A DNA stretch of 64,000 nucleotides from Meghimatium bilineatum (GCA_034231615.1 CM067316.1:61713353-61777352), one strand, 5' to 3'. Positions 1-61,625 are shown, counted from the stretch's first letter. The notes: generated from the sequence alone by a model not told the origin. Program-made: numbers and translations.

Positions 1-179
1 TGGTTATGCTCACTTTGATGGGCTCTGGCTGTTTTCAGTTTGGGTGTCCATAGATCTACAATAACTAATCAACATTTGTAGTTGCAGAAAGCGAAGTAAG
101 GTGTCTTTTCTTAAAAAAGGAGAAGTTAGAAGTGATTGTTGTTTGTAAGAAACAAAATCTCCCTAGCATGCAAGACCAA

Positions 180-600
180 TGTGAATGACTCAATACTCAA
201 ACAGGTCCACCCATTCAAATGTGAGTCTTGGACAATAAATAAGCAGGATAAAGGAAAATTAGAGGCAACAGAGATGTAGTTCTATAGAAGAATACTGAGA
301 GTATCATGGGCAGTTAGAAAGACTAACATAGAGGTGCTGAAAGAGTCCAATGTGAGACTGAAGTTACTTAATAAAATAAGAAAGAGACCGTCTTTATTTT
401 TTGGACACGTTATAAGACAGGGAGGTCTGGAGAACATAGTTCTGAGAAAGATAGAAGGCAAGAGAGATCAAGAATGACAATGTGAGAAAATATTAGACAG
501 TGATATTGTGGCATGGAAAAGAGCCAGCAATGATCCTGATAAAAGATACTGGAAATAGAGAATTGTGAAGAACCATGATCGTCTACAACAATTGGCACAG
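180..600 (+). mobile_element. LINE fragment, ORF2 C-terminal part
   Basis: Interrupted frames read KLEATEM, FYRRILRVSWAVRKTNIEVL and LFFGHVIRQGG, the region after the reverse transcriptase in many invertebrate LINEs. The family resembles the fragment at 50720-51210. It contains stops and is not functional. Confidence 0.75.
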
Positions 601-829
601 CACCTGATGATGAGGATACCGTAGATTGCCTTACTTGGCTAAAATGTTGAAGGTTGTCTGCAACATATTTTTAACATCCTCTTTCTATTACCTGAGTGGT
701 TTACTCGGACAGACTTCTGAATTCTGTACAGCTTCATCATCTGTACCTTTGAGACTCCGAACACAATTTTTTAATTCATAAAGGTTCTGGTAGATAACTT
801 ATATGGATTGTTGTTCGTCCATCACAAGT
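601..829. other. No recognised feature
   Basis: AT-rich sequence after the LINE fragment; no gene or repeat recognised. Confidence 0.5.
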
Positions 830-1050
830 GATGATGACCATTTGTTACATCCACTTTTGAAAATTCAATTTTAGTTATGTCCTTGATTATGAGTTCATAG
901 ATGGCTAATGAGCCCTATTCGAGCTGTAAATGTCCTTGGACAGTTTGGACATGGAATAACGACTGTAGACGGATCTTGGTCTATCCGTGACTTTCTAGCT
1001 GCTCTCCGCTGTTGAGCTGCTGCATTTCTTTTCTTTTCACAAGATGATGC
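830..1050 (-). mobile_element. LINE C-terminal fragment with zinc-knuckle-like motif
   Basis: The reverse strand encodes a basic run QQRRAARKSRIDQDP, then IPCPNCPRTFTARIGLISHL. The CPxCxRxFxARIGLxSHLxTH motif is the known C-terminal end of a widespread LINE ORF2 family. One stop follows SHL. Probably the same family as 8905-9100. Confidence 0.75.
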
Positions 1051-1194
1051 GCTCTTTTAAATTATATGGATTACATTACAGGTGACTGCCATGCCAATGT
1101 TTTTTGCATATTATGTATACACATTTCTGCCATTCCATGTCTATGGGTTTTCAATATCATAAATATCTGTAATGTCAGATCTGACATCATCCAT

Positions 1195-1445
1195 ATGTTT
1201 TTGGGACAAGAACGGAGAGCAAAGAATAGCAACACTGTTTACCTGCCATGCATACCACTAAGGAGGTTATGGAGTGTAGTTGGCTGTCAAATTCCATATA
1301 GGGTCAAAGTGATCCAGACGCCATTCCAAAATCGGATGTGTCAGGCTGAAAGGTGCAGATGTCGCATTGTAAACCATGACACAACACATTCCGTTCTCCA
1401 GAATACATCTTGCTAATATGCAGAAGTTTGAGAACGTATGCAGAA
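1195..1445 (-). mobile_element. SINE/MITE-like dispersed repeat (family S1)
   Basis: Reverse-complement relative of the copies at 11091-11360, 23520-23885, 42700-42935 and 44725-44945. Shared landmarks in this orientation are a CCATGCAT..ACTAAGGAGG core, GGATGTGTCAGGCTGAAAGG and a terminal GCAGAAGTTTGAGAACG. The GTCGTAAGAGGCGACTAA-type core recalls conserved central domains of animal SINEs, but the family name is not certain. Confidence 0.65.
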
Positions 1446-2010
1446 GAAGAAGAAGGTCTGACCTTGATGGTCCCCGATTAATCTGTGTGGTAGATGTGCA
1501 TAGGCATATTGTTAGTTGGTTAGCCTGTGCGCCACAACCTGTTTATCAGCATTGCTTGAACAGCACATTAACCATCTGTGGTACCTATCTGGATTATGGT
1601 TACAGTCATCATTGCTTATATTATCTAAATTTTACCTGTGGTACTTTTTATCGCTGGATTTTTATCGCCGGAGTGATATCACATATTTCAACATTGCTTG
1701 ATCTGTATTCTGAAATGTTGTCTGTCTGCCTCCTTGCTTTCTCGCTGGGTACTTGCCTGTTTAGTCTTTCACCTACCTGTCTAGTCTTTCTGCCTGATTA
1801 TCTAGTTTGCCTGCCTGAATATTCTAGGTCAGTGTTAAATATGGTGCATGAAACAGAAATTTATTTTTTTCAGTCTGAGTGATGTAATGCTTCTTTCTGT
1901 AGTTCTTAAATGTTGTTGTAGTTATAGCCTCTATGATGGATGCTCTACAGAGAGTTTATCTCAGTCTTCCTCTTCTGTTGTCAACTGGTACCCAATTTAA
2001 TGCTTGTAGA
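1446..2010. other. No recognised gene
   Basis: Contains a long open frame on + (to 1882) with many Cys, Leu and Tyr but no domain or coding signature; treated as chance. The stretch 1830-1900 loosely matches 4255-4330 (both have ATATGGTGCAT), so part is an old repeat. A hydrophobic ATG-initiated peptide at 1934 was considered as a signal exon and rejected in favour of 3512. Confidence 0.4.
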
Positions 2011-2400
2011 GGCCTTCGAAATGAAGTGCTTTAGAAGAGTCCTTAGAATACTCTGGACAGCAAGAAAGACCAACCAATACGTGCTAAGAAAAATCAACGT
2101 TCAAGAAGGCTGGCTTTTAAACACCATATTAAGAAGAAAGTTAAACAACACCTTAAGAGGAAATTATCTTTTTGTTGGCCATATGAAGAGACATGATGAC
2201 ATGGAGAGAGTGTTGGTGGTGGGGGGGGGGGGGAGATAGAAGGTAGTAATGGCAGAGGCTGACCAAGACGTCGTTGGACAAGAAATATTTAGGAAATGCA
2301 TGTACATCTCGCCAGAGGAAACAGGACAACTTGCCAGCGACCAAGGTGATTTCAGCAGATTCATAAAAAAGACAACGTTCTGGAAAGAATATTTTTTTTC
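2011..2400 (+). mobile_element. LINE 3' fragment (family D)
   Basis: Reads FEMKCFRRVLRILWTARKTN and INVQEGWLLNTIL, then the conserved C-terminus ending near TTFWKEYF. Same family as 17700-18005, 42140-42570 and 43190-43725. A G-run at 2219-2234 breaks the frame. Confidence 0.8.
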
Positions 2401-2684
2401 TGTATGTGAATCTGATTTAATTCATTCTAAGTACATGTCTGATATAAGTCTACACATTTTTTGTGTGGTTTTACAGAAGTATATTGCTGTTTGGCGACTT
2501 CTCTTATTTGCTTGTTTGGCTTGAATTCTTCCCAGCCAATATTTAAGAGCTTTCTAAAACTTATATTTTCAAATGAATTTAATTACTTTTCTAGTGTTTT
2601 TGTTACTTTCCAGCTTTCTCAACCATATATTGACATATAAATAACAGGACTATATGTTGGAGTTATTCTTCAGCTGAAGATTGA

Positions 2685-2815
2685 TGTGTTGGATCATTCA
2701 TGCAAATAAGACTACAACACAATGTATTTCCATTTCTGGACTGCATCCAACTGGAAATCTTGTAGGACCAATGTCCAGTTACAAGAGAAATTGAGCGGTA
2801 GTTTGAAAATGAACG
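2685..2815 (-). mobile_element. Short S1-related repeat (family S2)
   Basis: About 125 bases matching 18525-18650, 27385-27510 and 40950-41075: TGCATCC..CTGGAAATCTTGTAGGACCAATGTC, then GAGA..GGGAGTTTGA. Orientation is given relative to S1, whose end it shares (CTCAAACT, AGCAGGATGTAGTC). Confidence 0.6.
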
Positions 2816-3501
2816 CTGAAGTAGAATAAGAAGTAGTTATTCTGAACTACCATGCAATATTTTTCCCTCAGTTAAGATCATGTACCACACATAGAGTGCA
2901 TAAAGACCTAGAGGAGTAGTTCTTTTGTGTGTGCCTATGCTTTATGTATCATGGAGGATGCAGTTAACATGGATCAATAACCTTTAAGAATAAATATTTC
3001 ATATTGATCAAGATTTCAGTCTGCCCCCCCCCCACCCACCTGATACCTCCAAAAACCACATTTAAAAAAATGTTTTTAAAAGGTCATTTGGTGTAACCCT
3101 TTCAGTAATTACTACTAGTGTAGACATTTTGCATGTATTGAAAAAATTGATTGGGGGGGGGGGGGAGATTTAGTGGAGTTTTTTGGGTGTTAAATACAGA
3201 TGTTTTTAATGACATAAAATAAATTGTTTAAAAAAAGGATTTATGGAAAAATAAGTTGCCAGCAATGCAGTACATATAACTAATAAATCTTAACTGTATT
3301 CATAGATTCTGAATTATTCACAAATTAAAAGTGATTGGAAAGCATAAATTATATTTTTAAATAAACTAGGCAGCATCATAAGCATTAGACATATGGTTTA
3401 TTTCTATTTTAGTAATTGATGTCCAAGTTACTCTATGCTCATCACATGCAGTACAAAGTACCGGGTAATGTATATTCCCCATTTTATTCCCTGTTAAACA
3501 G
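2816..3501. other. Upstream flank / intron 5' of exon 1
   Basis: AT-rich with C-run (3025) and G-run (3154). No coding sequence seen. Because exon 1 begins at a splice acceptor, the promoter and 5' UTR exon lie here or further upstream; neither can be pinpointed. Confidence 0.4.
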
Positions 3502-3511
3502 ATCTTATTCA

Positions 3512-53021
<49,510 letters not shown>

Positions 53022-53059
53022 GAGATCTAACATTATAACATAACAGTTCTAGCACTTAA

Positions 53060-53800
53060 TGTCTTATGTTATCTTAAATGGTGTCTGGCACTCGGTTGGT
53101 TGGTTTCCTATTTGACCAAATAGGCATTATATTGCTGGGAAGTATGTGTATTTTCGGCCCACCCTGGGACAGAGCCAGAGAATAACTATCACACCTCCAG
53201 GAAGGTAGGTTTCAACCTATGCACTGCCCTGGGCCACTGCACGCAACATAGGGTTCACTGTGCTCATTCCCCACCACCAATTGACTACTGGTTATGCCGA
53301 ACTTCTCTATTGCTCAAGGCATGCAACCAAATGTTCAAGTCAAAAGGAATGTCACGTCCTGAGTTACTGTGCCTCTATGATGGGTTTCAGCCATAGGAAA
53401 AAACAGTGCTGCACAGTACATCTCTGACTCCCTCCCAACCACAGAGGGTGCATACATATATATTCAGGTAAACATGAAGAAACACATTTCAACAACAAAA
53501 TAAAAGCATAATTGTATAGATGACATGCCATGAAGTTTCTATAAGAAGATAACCTCAATATAAAGGCACATCATCTAGTAAGGTTTTCTGTTGCATGAGT
53601 GGTTTGTCTAGTGGGCATTGGTAAGACTCACAGAGGCAACCACATGCGTCAGGCACTCAGTGTGATGTTATCTTAGATGGTGTCTGGCACTCAGTGTATT
53701 ATGTTATCTTAGATGGTGTCTGGCACTCGGGTATTATGTTATCTTAGATAGTGTCTGGCACTCTGGGTGCTATGTTATCTTAGATAATGTCTGGCACTCA
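53060..53800 (+). repeat. ~35-bp minisatellite, split by an insert
   Basis: Units TATGTTATCTTAGATGGTGT + CTGGCACTC: one at 53062-53093 and about five at 53655-53800. Between them lies ~550 bases of repeat-like DNA with a B-box-like GTAGGTTTCAACC at 53206, probably an inserted element. Confidence 0.7.
53499..53504 (+). promoter_or_regulatory. Possible poly(A) signal AATAAA
   Basis: First clear AATAAA after the receptor stop codon, about 480 bases downstream. It lies in sequence that looks like an inserted repeat, so its use is uncertain. Confidence 0.25.
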
Positions 53801-54160
53801 TCACATTATCTCAAATCTCTTACTTGTTCTCTTTCTGTCTTGTATACATGAAATACTCAAATGTGGCTAGAAAAATCCTCGTGGACTCATATGTAGCAAG
53901 TTAATGTTACAGATAGGCTACTGTGAGACTACCTTGGCAATAATCTATGATGTGCTTCAACAGGAGACTACTGTGACGGAATTCTATGACAGGTTAGTGT
54001 AATAGCCTACTGTGACGGAATTCTGTATATATTCATCTGTCAGAATCTATGACAGTCTTCTGTGACACACTACTGTGATGGGATGTTGTGACAAGCTAGT
54101 ATAACATACTCTTGTGACAGGATACTGTAACACGTTCATCTGATAGAACCTATGACAGCC
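53801..54160 (+). repeat. Degenerate TGTGACA-rich sequence
   Basis: Loose repetition of CTACTGTGACGGAATTCT-like words leading into the 39-bp array. Confidence 0.6.
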
Positions 54161-54615
54161 TCCTGTGACATGCTCCCATGATAGGCTAGTCTTGAAAACT
54201 CCTGTGACATGCTCCCATGATAGGCTAGTCTTGCAAACTCCTGTGACATGCTCCCATGATAGGCTAGTCTTGCTTACTCCTGTGACATGCTCCCATGATA
54301 GGCTAATCTTGCAAACTCCTGTGACATGCTCCCATGACAGACTAGTCTTGCAAACTCCTGTGACATGCTCCCATGATAGGCTAGTCTTGCAAACTCCTGT
54401 GACATACTCCCATGATAGGCTAATCTTGCAAACTCCTGTGACATGCTCCCATGATAGGCTAGTCTTGCAAACTCCTGTGACATGCTCCCATGATAGGCTA
54501 ATCTTGCAAACTCCTGTGACATGCTCCAATGACAGACTAGTCTTGCAAACTCCTGTGACATGCTCCCATGATAGGCTAGTCTTGCAAACTCCTGTGACAT
54601 GCTCCCATGACAGAC
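54160..54615. repeat. 39-bp minisatellite, open on both strands
   Basis: About 11 copies of CCTGTGACATGCTCCCATGA + TAGGCTAGTCTTGCAAACT. The 13-codon unit gives long open frames (CSHDRLVLQTPVT on +) that follow from unit length. Confidence 0.93.
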
Positions 54616-54669
54616 AAATTACAGAGATAGATCTTGGTGACAATTTAGTAAGACATACTCTTTTAACAA

Positions 54670-55985
54670 ACCACTGTGATGGGAAACTGTAATAGGAAAC
54701 TAATGAACTAACAGAACATATGACGGTCTCCTGTGATGGGAAACTGTAATAGGAAACTAATGAACTAACAGAATATATGACAGTCTCCTGTGATGGGAAA
54801 CTGTAATAGGAAACTAATGAACTAACAGAACATATGACGGTCTCCTGTGATGGGAAACTGTAATAGGAAACTAATGAACTAACAGAACATATGACGGTCT
54901 CCTGTGATGGGAAACTGTAATAGGAAACTAATGAACTAACAGAACATATGACGGTCTCCTGTGATGGGAAACTGTAATAGGAAACTAATGAACTAACAGA
55001 ATATATGACAGTCTCCTGTGATGGGAAACTGTAATAAGAAACTAATGAACTAGCAGAACATATGACGATCTCCTGTGATGGGAAACTGTAATAGGAAACT
55101 AATGAACTAACAGAACCTATGACAGTCTCCTGTGATGGGAAACTGTAATAGGAAACTAATGAACTAACAGAACATATGATGGTCTCCTGTGATGGGAAAC
55201 TGTAATAGGAAACTAATGAACTAACAGAATATATGACAGTCTCCTGTGATGGGAAACTATAATAAGAAACTAATGAACTAGCAGAACATATGACGGTCTC
55301 CTGTGATGGGAAACTGTAATAGGAAACTAATGAACTAACATAATATATGACAGTCTCCTGTGATGGGAAACTATAATAAGAAACTAATGAACTAGCAGAA
55401 CATATGACAGTCTCCTGTGATGGGAAACTGTAATAGGAAACTAATGAACTAACAGAACCTATGACAGTCTCCTGTGATGGGAAACTGTAATAGGAAACTA
55501 ATGAACTAACAGAACATATGACGGTCTCCTGTGATGGGAAACTGTAATAGGAAACTAATGAACTAACAGAACCTATGACAGTCTCCTGTGATGGGAAACT
55601 GTAATAGGAAACTAATGAACTAGCAGAACCTATGACAGTCTCCTGTGATGGGAAACTGTAATAGGAAACTAATGAACTAAAAGAACATATGACGGTCTCC
55701 TGTGATGGGAAACTGTAATAGGAAACTAATGAACTAGCAGAACATATGACGGTCTCCTGTCATGGGAAACTGTAATAGGAGACTAATGAACTAGCAGAAC
55801 ATATGACGGTCTCCTGTCATGGGAAACTGTAATAGGAAACTAATGAACTAGCAGAACCTATGACAGTCTCCTGTGATGGGAAACTGTAATAGGAAACTAA
55901 TGAACTAACAGAACATATGACAGTCTCCTGTGACGGGAAACTGTAATAGGAAACTAAGAACTAATGGAACATATGACAGTCTACT
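54670..55985 (+). repeat. 57-bp minisatellite
   Basis: About 23 copies of GATGGGAAACTGTAATAGGA + AACTAATGAACTAACAGAAC + ATATGACGGTCTCCTGT, with alternating ACATATGACGG and ACCTATGACAG variants. Confidence 0.95.
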
Positions 55986-56775
55986 GTGTTAAGCTACTGC
56001 GACAGACTCCTATGACATTCTAGCATGACAGACTCCTATTACCAGTTACTAAACATGGCGTACGATACTTGACAGATTGTAATGTAGATTGTATCTTCCA
56101 TATCAAGATTATAATACCCCGGTCACATTGAATGAGTGATGTTAAGACAAGACTAGCTCCCACACTGTTTCACACTAGACAATCATCATTGATAAACATA
56201 GCCAATATGGAAATACTAGAATACACAGATGAAGCTGTAGTGTACTTACTTCTCATATATAAGTGCAGCTTTGTACGAGGTAATTGTCTAGAATTATTAT
56301 TTTGTGTGTGCGTGCGTGCGTACAAAAATTATAAATGAAAGATCATCATGTTTGTAATATAACTTCTTCTTTACGTCCTTTTTTACCCTTTACATGTGTT
56401 GAGAGAGATACAGTGTTCTTGTATTCATTTTTTTGGCAACTTCAGATTTTGAAATCTGGTATATCAATTGTGAAGTATGGCCTTTGTTGTTAACATCGCT
56501 GCCCGCCATTGTTGAAATGTTCTCCACATGAAATTTATTTTAGCGAATTATTTGTTATGAACAGGATAAATCGTGTACCGACTCGCTAGGTTTGTCACAG
56601 AGTTCTCTTTATTCAGAACATAGAAAAATCCCAATGCATCACATATAATAGCCTAATCCAGATGAAAACATGAAATACACATCACAAGAGTTGTGAACAA
56701 TTGTTTACTACACCATCTTGTTTCTTTCTTCTCTCCAATATATATATATATATTTTTATATTTGTAATATATATC
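55986..56775. other. 3' flank, no recognised gene
   Basis: A few GTGACAGACTCCTATGAC words trail from the array; a short TA run lies at 56738-56760. Nothing else recognised. Confidence 0.45.
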
Positions 56776-57500
56776 TACCTATGTGACATGTCCTCACTGC
56801 CACTCTGTAAGCCTCTTGGTTCTGAGCAAGCTGCTCAGCCTCTTCCAATGTCATGTTCAGGTCTTCAATATCTTCTGTCCATCATAATCTTGGTCTGTCT
56901 CTTGTTCTCTGTCCTGGAGTTTTTCCCTCCATGATTCATCTTTCTAAACTATTGTTTCTTTTTATATGTTCAAAATATGCCAGCTTACGTATTTTGATAG
57001 ATTTGATGAGCCAGTCTTTTTCAATGCTCAGTTCTTTCAAGAAGTCTGCGTTCATCTTTCCATGATATTCTTGGGACCTTTCTATAACATTTTATTTCAT
57101 ATGACAATATTTTCTTTTCTAATGCGGATATCATTGTCCATGTCTCACAACCATATGTTGCAACTGGAAAAATATACCCGGTAGTTTCTTAATAGTTGTA
57201 ACTTTGTTTTTCTGTTTGCCCCTACCATAGATTTTTCAACTGCGATGTTTTTTGTAAAGCCATTGCTAATCTCTTTCTGATCTCTGCTGAGCAATCTCCT
57301 GTGATGTTGATGGTTGACCCGAGATTTTCAAAGTTGTTGAATTTTTCTTGAAAGTTGTTGAAAGGATGTGAGCGTTGTTGTGTTCTTATTCAGGTACCTT
57401 AATGTATCAAATCTGATGTTCAGTTTTCTAGAATTATGTTATTCTTCTCATCAAATGACTTGCCAATCAGAATAAGCTTTTGTCACCTAATATTCTCATC
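56776..57500 (-). mobile_element. LINE 3' fragment (family B), longest copy
   Basis: Reverse strand carries the family B blocks: FKHIKRNNSLERLIME-type, then RDRPRLWWTEDIEDLNMT-type and the AEQLAQNQEAYR-type C-terminus; further in is the part that matches 22740-22830 (GTTGAAAAATCTATGGTA). Many frame breaks. Confidence 0.75.
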
Positions 57501-57724
57501 AACATTCCTGACAGAGATTGGTTTTTGAAGAAAATATATTCAACTCATAGGCCTATCATCAAATATTTTACAAAATGTGCAAAGCTATAATTGGAGTCCA
57601 CTTTATCATTTGCATTGCCTTGTAGCGATCACAGTTGTAATGTGATAATTTGTGAGTGCAGGGGCCAGTGCATATAGTAATGTCAAAATCAGAATTATGA
57701 ACCAGTAGAAATGAGTAGGTTTAT

Positions 57725-57965
57725 GAATATTAATTGTATCCTAACATCTACACTTTGTAACTTGTACAATATTAATTGTATCCTAACATCTACACTTTGT
57801 AACTTGTACAATATTAATTGTATCCTAACATCTACACTTTGTAACTTGTACAATATTAATTGTATCCTAACATCTACACTTTGTAACTTGTACAATATTA
57901 ACTGTATTCTGACATCTACACTTTGTAGATTTTGTGCTACAACATTAACTGTATGCTGACATTTA
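57725..57965 (+). repeat. 42-bp minisatellite
   Basis: Five copies of GTATCCTAACATCTACACTT + TGTAACTTGTACAATATTAATT. Confidence 0.92.
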
Positions 57966-58216
57966 CACTCTGGTTTCATTATCTGTTACTGCCATATTTT
58001 TATACATATTGTCAGGCTACTATAACAGACTCTTGTCTTTTTGAACAGTTTATTCATATAATCTTGTAAATTTATTGCATTGTATGACCACATACTGTAT
58101 ACCTATACATAGCAGACTAGTCATTACTCCTGTATTTTATTTCTATGTGATTTCATTGAATTTTTACAGAGACATACAGCATTGATATATGTGTCATTTA
58201 GTTGTATATATGCATG

Positions 58217-58358
58217 TTCTATCGCAAGGATTCTCAACCTTTTCAGATCGGGAGCACCACCACCATGTAATTGTTGGTGTTCACTGGCACTTTTTAACTT
58301 TCACGACACTAACACATGCTCTTACGAGAGCACTAGGTTAAGAACTCCTGTTCTTTGG
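58217..58358. mobile_element. Small hAT-like element
   Basis: Ends CAAGGATTCTCAACC and the complement CAGGAGTTCTTAACC (12 of 15 agree), flanked by TTCTATCG and TTCTTTGG (6 of 8). 126 bases at 58225-58350, no coding capacity. Confidence 0.65.
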
Positions 58359-58397
58359 TTTTCAGTTTAACAGCTTCAAGTAAATTCTCTTTATTTG

Positions 58398-58425
58398 TGA
58401 GGGTGATTCAAATGAAAACCTTAAA
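58398..58425 (+). mobile_element. mariner-like terminal sequence
   Basis: GAGGGTGATTCAAATGAAAA resembles the 5' ends of a common animal mariner group. It may be the left end of the element whose transposase part is at 59430-59880. Confidence 0.45.
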
Positions 58426-58884
58426 AGTGTGATGGATTATATGGTTATGGTGTGTTATATCATTGCACTCAGGTTGAACCCAAATGTGCTTAGTCATCCT
58501 AACATTACGAAGGGTATGTGTACTGATGGTTCCTGTAGCTCACTGGTTAAACATTTTTCTCATTTCTCCCTGCAGGCGTAAAGTTCTACTACTACCACAC
58601 TTAATACCAAATTCTTCAAATCTCATTCCAAATGTGACATCTATAGAGGTGTCTACATCAAGCAGTAACTCATAAAGCAGTGTCAGCACATCGCTCCTAT
58701 CCATCATGAACTCTCAATCGATACCTTAGGTGCAAGTATGACCACTCTCTCATTGCACACGCAGTAGCATGTTCCGGACAGTAGACCCATGTGACACCTT
58801 TAGTTTTAATGTAACAATAGATGCGGTATACTTATAACGCACACGCTGTTTTACATCTTCCAATGCTTGGACTGAGAGTCTGAC

Positions 58885-59070
58885 AAGATAACCACCTTAG
58901 TAAATAGAGTTCCAGATCCACACGAGGGCTACAGTAACCAGCTCTACCCTCAAGTTGGTTGTAGTTGTTCTGTATTCTCCACTGCATTCAGCTATGACTC
59001 TACCACCAGCACTAGCTATACCACCCCATGTCAGACCTCTCTCCCCGATGCATAGATCCATCTGTAAACA
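58885..59070 (-). mobile_element. LINE RNase H fragment
   Basis: Reverse strand: DLCIGERGLTWGGIASAGGR, VIAECSGEYRTTTTNLRVEL, the first half of an RNase H domain (TDGS region decayed, catalytic Glu in LRVEL). Confidence 0.7.
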
Positions 59071-59429
59071 CATTATCATTATTTCTGTCATTATTAGCAA
59101 TAAGATAATCTATTTCAAGGATTGCCTTTTCATTGCACCAATCTCTGCCAAGGGTGATTATAACCTTGTCTGTCATTGTCCCATCAATCAAGTACCATTA
59201 TTTTGCTATTGACAAGCTTGAGACTGTAATAGAAATTAGAATGCTCGTTGAATTGTCTTGTAACCTGCTAATATTGTTGTCAATGACATCAAGAGTTTCC
59301 TACACATGCCATTATGCTGCAGATGAACAATGTGATGTCATAATGGCAGTTTAAAGATGGTCACTCAACTACAGGCAAGTATGATATATGAGTACTGTTC
59401 TGTTATCTATCATTGTTTAATAGATAAAT

Positions 59430-59885
59430 GAAGGTACAGTACAGGGATGCATGCTGTCACTCCAGCAAGTGTATGAGTGTTGTAGGTTGTTTCAAAATGG
59501 AATGAGCTCTATGATAGACCTCACATTACCGGGTCTGGCACACTCAGATTGGACGCAAGGTTAAATTGCAGCAATAAAACTGCTGAATTATTGTGAATAA
59601 CATTGTCGCACACTAGACATCAGTCAAAGATTAGCATTCAGCCTCCATGACAAGTCCTCAAACAATAACTCAAACTGTCTACAAGGTGAGAGAAATTGCA
59701 GGTTACTCCAAAATTATTACAGCAATACAGTGATACTTGTAAAGAACTTTTATAGCACTTGAAGCAGAAGTTGGGTGGTTTCCTGTTAAGAATTATTACT
59801 AGAGATGAAATTTGGGTTGAATACCACACGGAGATCCAACAAATGGTGAATGAGTACTTAGATGGGAGGACAGACTTTCAGTTCT
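59430..59885 (+). mobile_element. mariner transposase remnant
   Basis: ECCRLFQNGMSSMIDLTLPG recalls the helix-turn-helix WFxxFxxGxxSxxDxPxxGRP block; KLGGFLLRIITRDEIWVEYH is the first catalytic Asp block (usual FLxRIVTGDETWVxY). Several frame breaks; the DDE remainder is missing. Confidence 0.65.
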
Positions 59886-60064
59886 GGGAAAGAGATGCAA
59901 CATTTGGTGAATGAGAACTTAGACATGAGGTCAAGAGAATTGTTTTGCTACAGGAATCCAAGCACATTGTACATGGTGTAGCACTTGTATACAATACAAT
60001 GCCTACAATATAAAAATATTATGTTGTGTTTTACTTTTTTCAGAATATATTCACACAAAAAGCA
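59886..60064. other. No recognised feature
   Basis: Short stretch between the mariner remnant and the 48-bp array. Confidence 0.4.
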
Positions 60065-60415
60065 ATTCTGAAAACATGTACGGTTTTCATCTGAAACACT
60101 CTTGTTAAATATACAACCTTAGAATGTACGGTTTTCATCTGAAGCACTCTTGTTAAATATACAACCTTAGAATGTACAGTTTTCATCTGAAGCACTCTTG
60201 TTAAATATACAACCTTAGAATGTACGGTTTTCATCTGAAGCACTCTTGTTAAATATACAACCTTAGAATGTACGGTTTTCATCTGAAGCACTCTTGTTAA
60301 ATATACAACCTTAGAATGTACGGTTTTCATCTGAAGCACTCTTGTTAAATATACAACCTTAGAATGTACGGTTTTCATCTGAAGCACTCTTGTTAAATAT
60401 ACAACCTTAGAATGA
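60065..60415. repeat. 48-bp minisatellite
   Basis: Just over seven near-identical copies of ATGTACGGTTTTCATCTGAA + GCACTCTTGTTAAATATACA + ACCTTAGA. The 16-codon unit keeps a reverse frame open. Confidence 0.94.
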
Positions 60416-60489
60416 CCTAGATGTACACATTGTGGTGATGTATTTTGGGTAAATGAATAATATTATTATTGACTTCTTCAAGAGTCTTT

Positions 60490-60605
60490 AAAAAAATTAT
60501 CCCAATTCCATATTTATACTTGACTAGAAAATTATCCCAATTCCATATTTATAATTGACTAGAAAATTATCCCAATTCCATATTTATACTTGACTAGAAA
60601 ATTAA
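60490..60605 (+). repeat. ~35-bp three-copy repeat
   Basis: AAAATTATCCCAATTCCATA + TTTATACTTGACTAG three times. Confidence 0.85.
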
Positions 60606-61380
60606 CTCATTGGATGTCTTGATTTTAATCACACCTTTTTTTTTTGTATGGATTCCAATTGGATAAATTTGGAAAACATGTTGGTAGTGTGTTGCAGTTG
60701 TGATAATGCTAGTTTTCACCACTACAAGTGCTCTTACTAAGATGTTCAGGAAGGATTTCATACTCTGTGTTAATATAAGTATATTTTCCATTACTATCAC
60801 CACAATTTATGACAATATTTATATTTTATGTTACTTCCGCAAAAATATTTTGTCTGTATTACAATTTGTATTTGAGTCATCTGGATTGTGAGACAAAGGA
60901 TCTAACTATTCACTACCACTGATATCCCTAGCACTTGTATATAAACTATGTGCCTCTAGAAGTTTCTGTTTGAAGAGTGAACCCGGTCAAACCTATAATA
61001 GCACAGCTGATAACACAACTCTGACAAGTCTCAAGAAACAAAGAGGATTTTTATTCAGTTTACTTGGGTTCACAACAAGTACTCCTCCACTCTAAACAGA
61101 GTGGCAACACTGCATCTAGCACTCATATCACACAACTCTCCACAGTTGCTTCAAGCAATAATAACCAATAATAGCAAGCAATAATCTGAGCAAAAACTGT
61201 ACTTCTAAACAAGATGTCATGATCTGGGGTCAAATTCACCACCTCTTGAGGCTGAACCACTACACCCTGAGTACAAATATGTAATTATGTTTATTATATG
61301 AGAGAAGATTTCTCTGTGCTATAAGACAAGCACAATTGATATATAGAAATGTTGCAGTATGTTACATACCAATAGTGGCT
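60606..61380. other. 3' flank, no recognised gene
   Basis: 61215-61275 on the reverse strand has A-box-like TGTAGTGGTTCAGCC and B-box-like GAATTTGACCCC words, a possible SINE head. Otherwise nothing recognised. Confidence 0.4.
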
Positions 61381-61384
61381 ATTA

Positions 61385-61625
61385 CATGTGGTCACAAAAT
61401 ACACCAGTGGGCATTTCACATGATCACAAATACAGTGGTGGGCATTTCACATGATCACAAATACAGTGGTGGACATTTCACGTGATCACAAATACATTCC
61501 TGGGCATTTCACATGATCACAAATACATTCCTGGGCATTTCACATGATCACAAATACATTCCTGGGCATTTCACATGATCACAAATACATTCCTGGGCAT
61601 CTCTTATGATCACAAACATGCTGGG
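61385..61625 (+). repeat. 31-bp minisatellite
   Basis: About seven to eight copies of ATCACAAATACATTCCTGGG + CATTTCACATG. Confidence 0.9.

Noticed and set aside
1376-1882. 168-codon open frame
   Set aside because: It begins in a reverse S1 repeat and has no recognisable domain.
1934-1988. ATG-initiated hydrophobic peptide (MMDALQRVYLSLPLLLST) followed by GT, as receptor signal exon
   Set aside because: The phase would fit exon 2, but the donor GTACCC is weak, whereas 3502-3599 has a good acceptor, donor and a better signal peptide with the same phase.
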